The notes beneath the pieces were generated by a model. It searched no databases. It was not told where the DNA came from and worked only from the letters and a program-made list of their open reading frames with translations. 6,763 nt of DNA. Origin: CAYNWK01 sp964400875 (GTDB taxonomy: Bacteria > Chloroflexota > Anaerolineae > Anaerolineales > UBA4823). The position numbers and the translations under genes were made by a program. The stretch is taken from the NCBI GenBank assembly GCA_964400875.1, contig CAYNWK010000211.1:1-6763 (forward strand), read 5' to 3'. Numbering within the stretch: position 1 is the first letter of the stretch; each line of letters starts with the position of its first letter. This document shows, piece by piece, positions 5,460 to 6,763 of this stretch.

Positions 5460-6695
5460 CTAGATTTTCCCATCCAGGAACCAGGTCTCCATCTCCCCCT
5501 TGCCCTTGACCGCCACTGTGCCCCTCGGAGTGCAGCGAAACTCATCCTTGATCAGCGCGTAGGTCGCCCGGGTGACCTGGATCTTGCCGGGCAGGCCGGT
5601 CGATTCCATGCGGCTGGCGGTGTTGACGGTGTCGCCCCAGATGTCGTAGTGGAATTTGTGCGTGCCCAGCACCCCGGCGATCAGCGGCCCGGAGTTGATC
5701 CCCAGGCGGAAGAGGATGCCCCGTTTCACGCAGTCCGGGTTCTGCTCGACGTAAGCCATCATTTCCAGCGCCATCGCCGCCAGGGCCTGGGCGTGATCGG
5801 CGCGAGGCGCCGGCACGCCGGCGGCCACCATGTAATTGTCCCCGATGGTACGGATCTTTTCCAGTCCGTACTTGCGCACCAGCGCATCAAAGTGCGAGAA
5901 GATGGCGTTGAGCAGCTCGACCATCTCCCGCGGCGACAGCTCGGTGGACAGAGGCGTGAATCCGACGATGTCGGCGAAGAGCACGCTGGCGGAGTCGTAG
6001 TAATCGGCGATAGTGCCTTCCTTTTCCTTGAGCACGGCGGCGATCTGCTCCGGCAGGACGTTCAGGAGCAGCTTCTCCGATTTGGCGCGCTCCAATGCCA
6101 GCAGGTCCAGGGCCTCGTTCTTGCCGCGCACGAAGTACAGGATCAGGACAAAAGCCGCCGCCGAGACCGTCCCCAGGTTGAGGACGAAGAAAGCGATCAC
6201 GACGTTGGCGGGCAGGTTGTTGGCGCTGGCGATAACGGGCTGCAAGAAGCCGCTGAGCGCCAGCAAGCCAAGGTAAAGCGTCAACCAGCGCTGCGCGTGC
6301 CTCGGATCGGCGAACAGGATGGCCCCGAAAGGCGAAAACACCGCCCAAAGGATCACAGCCGAGCCGCTGAAGAAGCCGCCCAGGGCCAGCATCAGCAAGA
6401 AGGGGCAAAGCAGGATCAGAGCCAGCTGGCTGGCGCGATAGATGCCGTAGCGCCGGGTCAGGGTGAGATAGACCAGGCTGACCAGGGAAAACAGACTGTA
6501 GCCCAATGGGATCAGGCCAGCCTGGGCTTCGCCGTAGAACAGGTAAACGCCCCCCCAGATGACCCCGGCCGGGATGAACATCAGGCTGGCAAGGATCAGG
6601 GAGGACTTTTGCAGGGCTTCGCCCTGGGAGTCTTCGGGGGAAGCGGCAAAGCGGGTCAGGCGGTCGAGCGGGCCGGAGAGGATATCGCGCAACAT
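5460..6695 (-). CDS. Membrane-bound class III adenylate/guanylate cyclase, six TMs
   Basis: It should convert a nucleoside triphosphate (probably ATP) to the cyclic monophosphate and pyrophosphate in the cytoplasm as a homodimer. The N-terminal 30 residues are cytoplasmic. About six TMs follow (31-54, 60-80, 89-107, 112-129, 136-155, 163-189), then a helical linker with NVLPEQIA (212-219) and one catalytic domain from about 235. Metal-binding D242 (ADIVGFT) and D286 (IGDNYM), adenine-selecting D351 (YDIWG) and transition-state N358 and R362 (VNTASRM) are all present. The position usually held by adenine-selecting Lys is Arg282. Architecture and residue spacing resemble mycobacterial Rv1625c, with a constant offset of 14 from its published residue numbers as I recall them. 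An AAGGAGG ten bases upstream supports ATG 6695. It converges on the export operon; a functional link is not shown. Confidence 0.95.
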   Translation of the reverse strand: MLRDILSGPLDRLTRFAASPEDSQGEALQKSSLILASLMFIPAGVIWGGVYLFYGEAQAGLIPLGYSLFSLVSLVYLTLTRRYGIYRASQLALILLCPFLLMLALGGFFSGSAVILWAVFSPFGAILFADPRHAQRWLTLYLGLLALSGFLQPVIASANNLPANVVIAFFVLNLGTVSAAAFVLILYFVRGKNEALDLLALERAKSEKLLLNVLPEQIAAVLKEKEGTIADYYDSASVLFADIVGFTPLSTELSPREMVELLNAIFSHFDALVRKYGLEKIRTIGDNYMVAAGVPAPRADHAQALAAMALEMMAYVEQNPDCVKRGILFRLGINSGPLIAGVLGTHKFHYDIWGDTVNTASRMESTGLPGKIQVTRATYALIKDEFRCTPRGTVAVKGKGEMETWFLDGKI

Positions 6696-6705
6696 GGGTT
6701 GTTGG

Positions 6706-6712
6706 CCTCCTT
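6706..6712 (-). promoter_or_regulatory. Shine-Dalgarno for the cyclase
   Basis: The minus strand reads AAGGAGG, ten bases before the ATG at 6695. This is a strong match with slightly long spacing. Confidence 0.8.
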
Positions 6713-6717
6713 CGAGC

Positions 6718-6740
6718 GTTCAAGGGGTTTCTTTTTGAAC
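6718..6740. repeat. Short inverted repeat upstream of the cyclase
   Basis: GTTCAA (6718-6723) is exactly reverse-complemented by TTGAAC (6735-6740) with 11 bases between, just upstream of the cyclase ribosome binding site. It could be an operator or a weak leader hairpin. No convincing promoter is visible in the 68 bases upstream of the cyclase, so the promoter may lie outside the window. Confidence 0.3.
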
Positions 6741-6763
6741 CAGGGAATTTGGACCAATTGTAC

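Noticed and set aside
5887..6723. Minus-strand frame of 278 codons overlapping the cyclase gene
   Set aside because: It is a shifted reading of the cyclase with Arg/Pro-rich content. The cyclase frame has TM segments, catalytic motifs and a ribosome binding site.
6744..6755. TTTGGACCAAT upstream of the cyclase, compared with TTTGGTTAACCAAA at the export operon as a shared operator
   Set aside because: The half-sites look alike but the centre differs by three bases, so a dimer would meet them in a different geometry. The match is too short to support shared control.
1..6763. CRISPR array, transposon ends, toxin-antitoxin pair, phage or defence genes
   Set aside because: No regularly spaced repeats, transposase or integrase motifs, or small paired genes were found. 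All coding space is taken by ABC-transport and cyclase genes.

Overview
The window is a GC-rich stretch of bacterial chromosome with strongly biased G/C third positions in the genes. It holds one complete ABC-export operon, the start of a second ABC ATPase gene running the other way, and a membrane-bound class III nucleotide cyclase. The lipoprotein has an Ala-Thr-Pro-Thr-Pro run just after its lipobox cysteine. Together with the MacB-type export genes and the cyclase, this looks most like Chloroflexota (Anaerolineae-like). That assignment is inference from style; no taxonomic marker gene is present.

Layout. Positions 1-494 (minus): N-terminal 164 residues of a MacB/LolD-type ABC ATPase that runs off the left edge. 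Positions 495-958: a divergent intergenic region, visibly more AT-rich than the genes, with candidate promoters for both directions and a cluster of palindromes packed against the first plus-strand start codon. Positions 959-5455 (plus): a three-gene operon in the order permease (748 aa, two fused MacB-type modules), HlyD/MacA-type adaptor lipoprotein (442 aa), ATP-binding protein (277 aa). Spacings are 62 and 25 bases. Positions 5460-6695 (minus): a six-TM adenylate/guanylate cyclase whose stop codon lies 4 bases from the stop of the ATPase gene, so the two transcripts converge. Positions 6696-6763: the cyclase leader, with a good ribosome binding site and a short inverted repeat.

How the parts fit. 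The permease, adaptor and ATPase look like a complete mechanotransmission-type (type VII) export system. Two ATPase subunits would drive one double-length permease, and the membrane-anchored adaptor would sit on the outer face. If the host is monoderm, as Chloroflexota are generally thought to be, there would be no TolC partner, and the nearest functional comparison is Bacillus YknWXYZ. The substrate cannot be told from sequence. The cyclase has all metal-binding and transition-state residues and so should be active; its link to the transporter is only positional.

No CRISPR array, tRNA, rRNA, insertion sequence, phage gene or clear intrinsic terminator was seen. Most of the window is conventional. 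The items most worth a second look are the palindrome cluster at a start codon without a Shine-Dalgarno sequence, the single-chain duplicated permease with a nearly identical coupling-helix segment in both halves, strong hairpins in and between operon genes, and an Arg in place of the usual adenine-selecting Lys of the cyclase.
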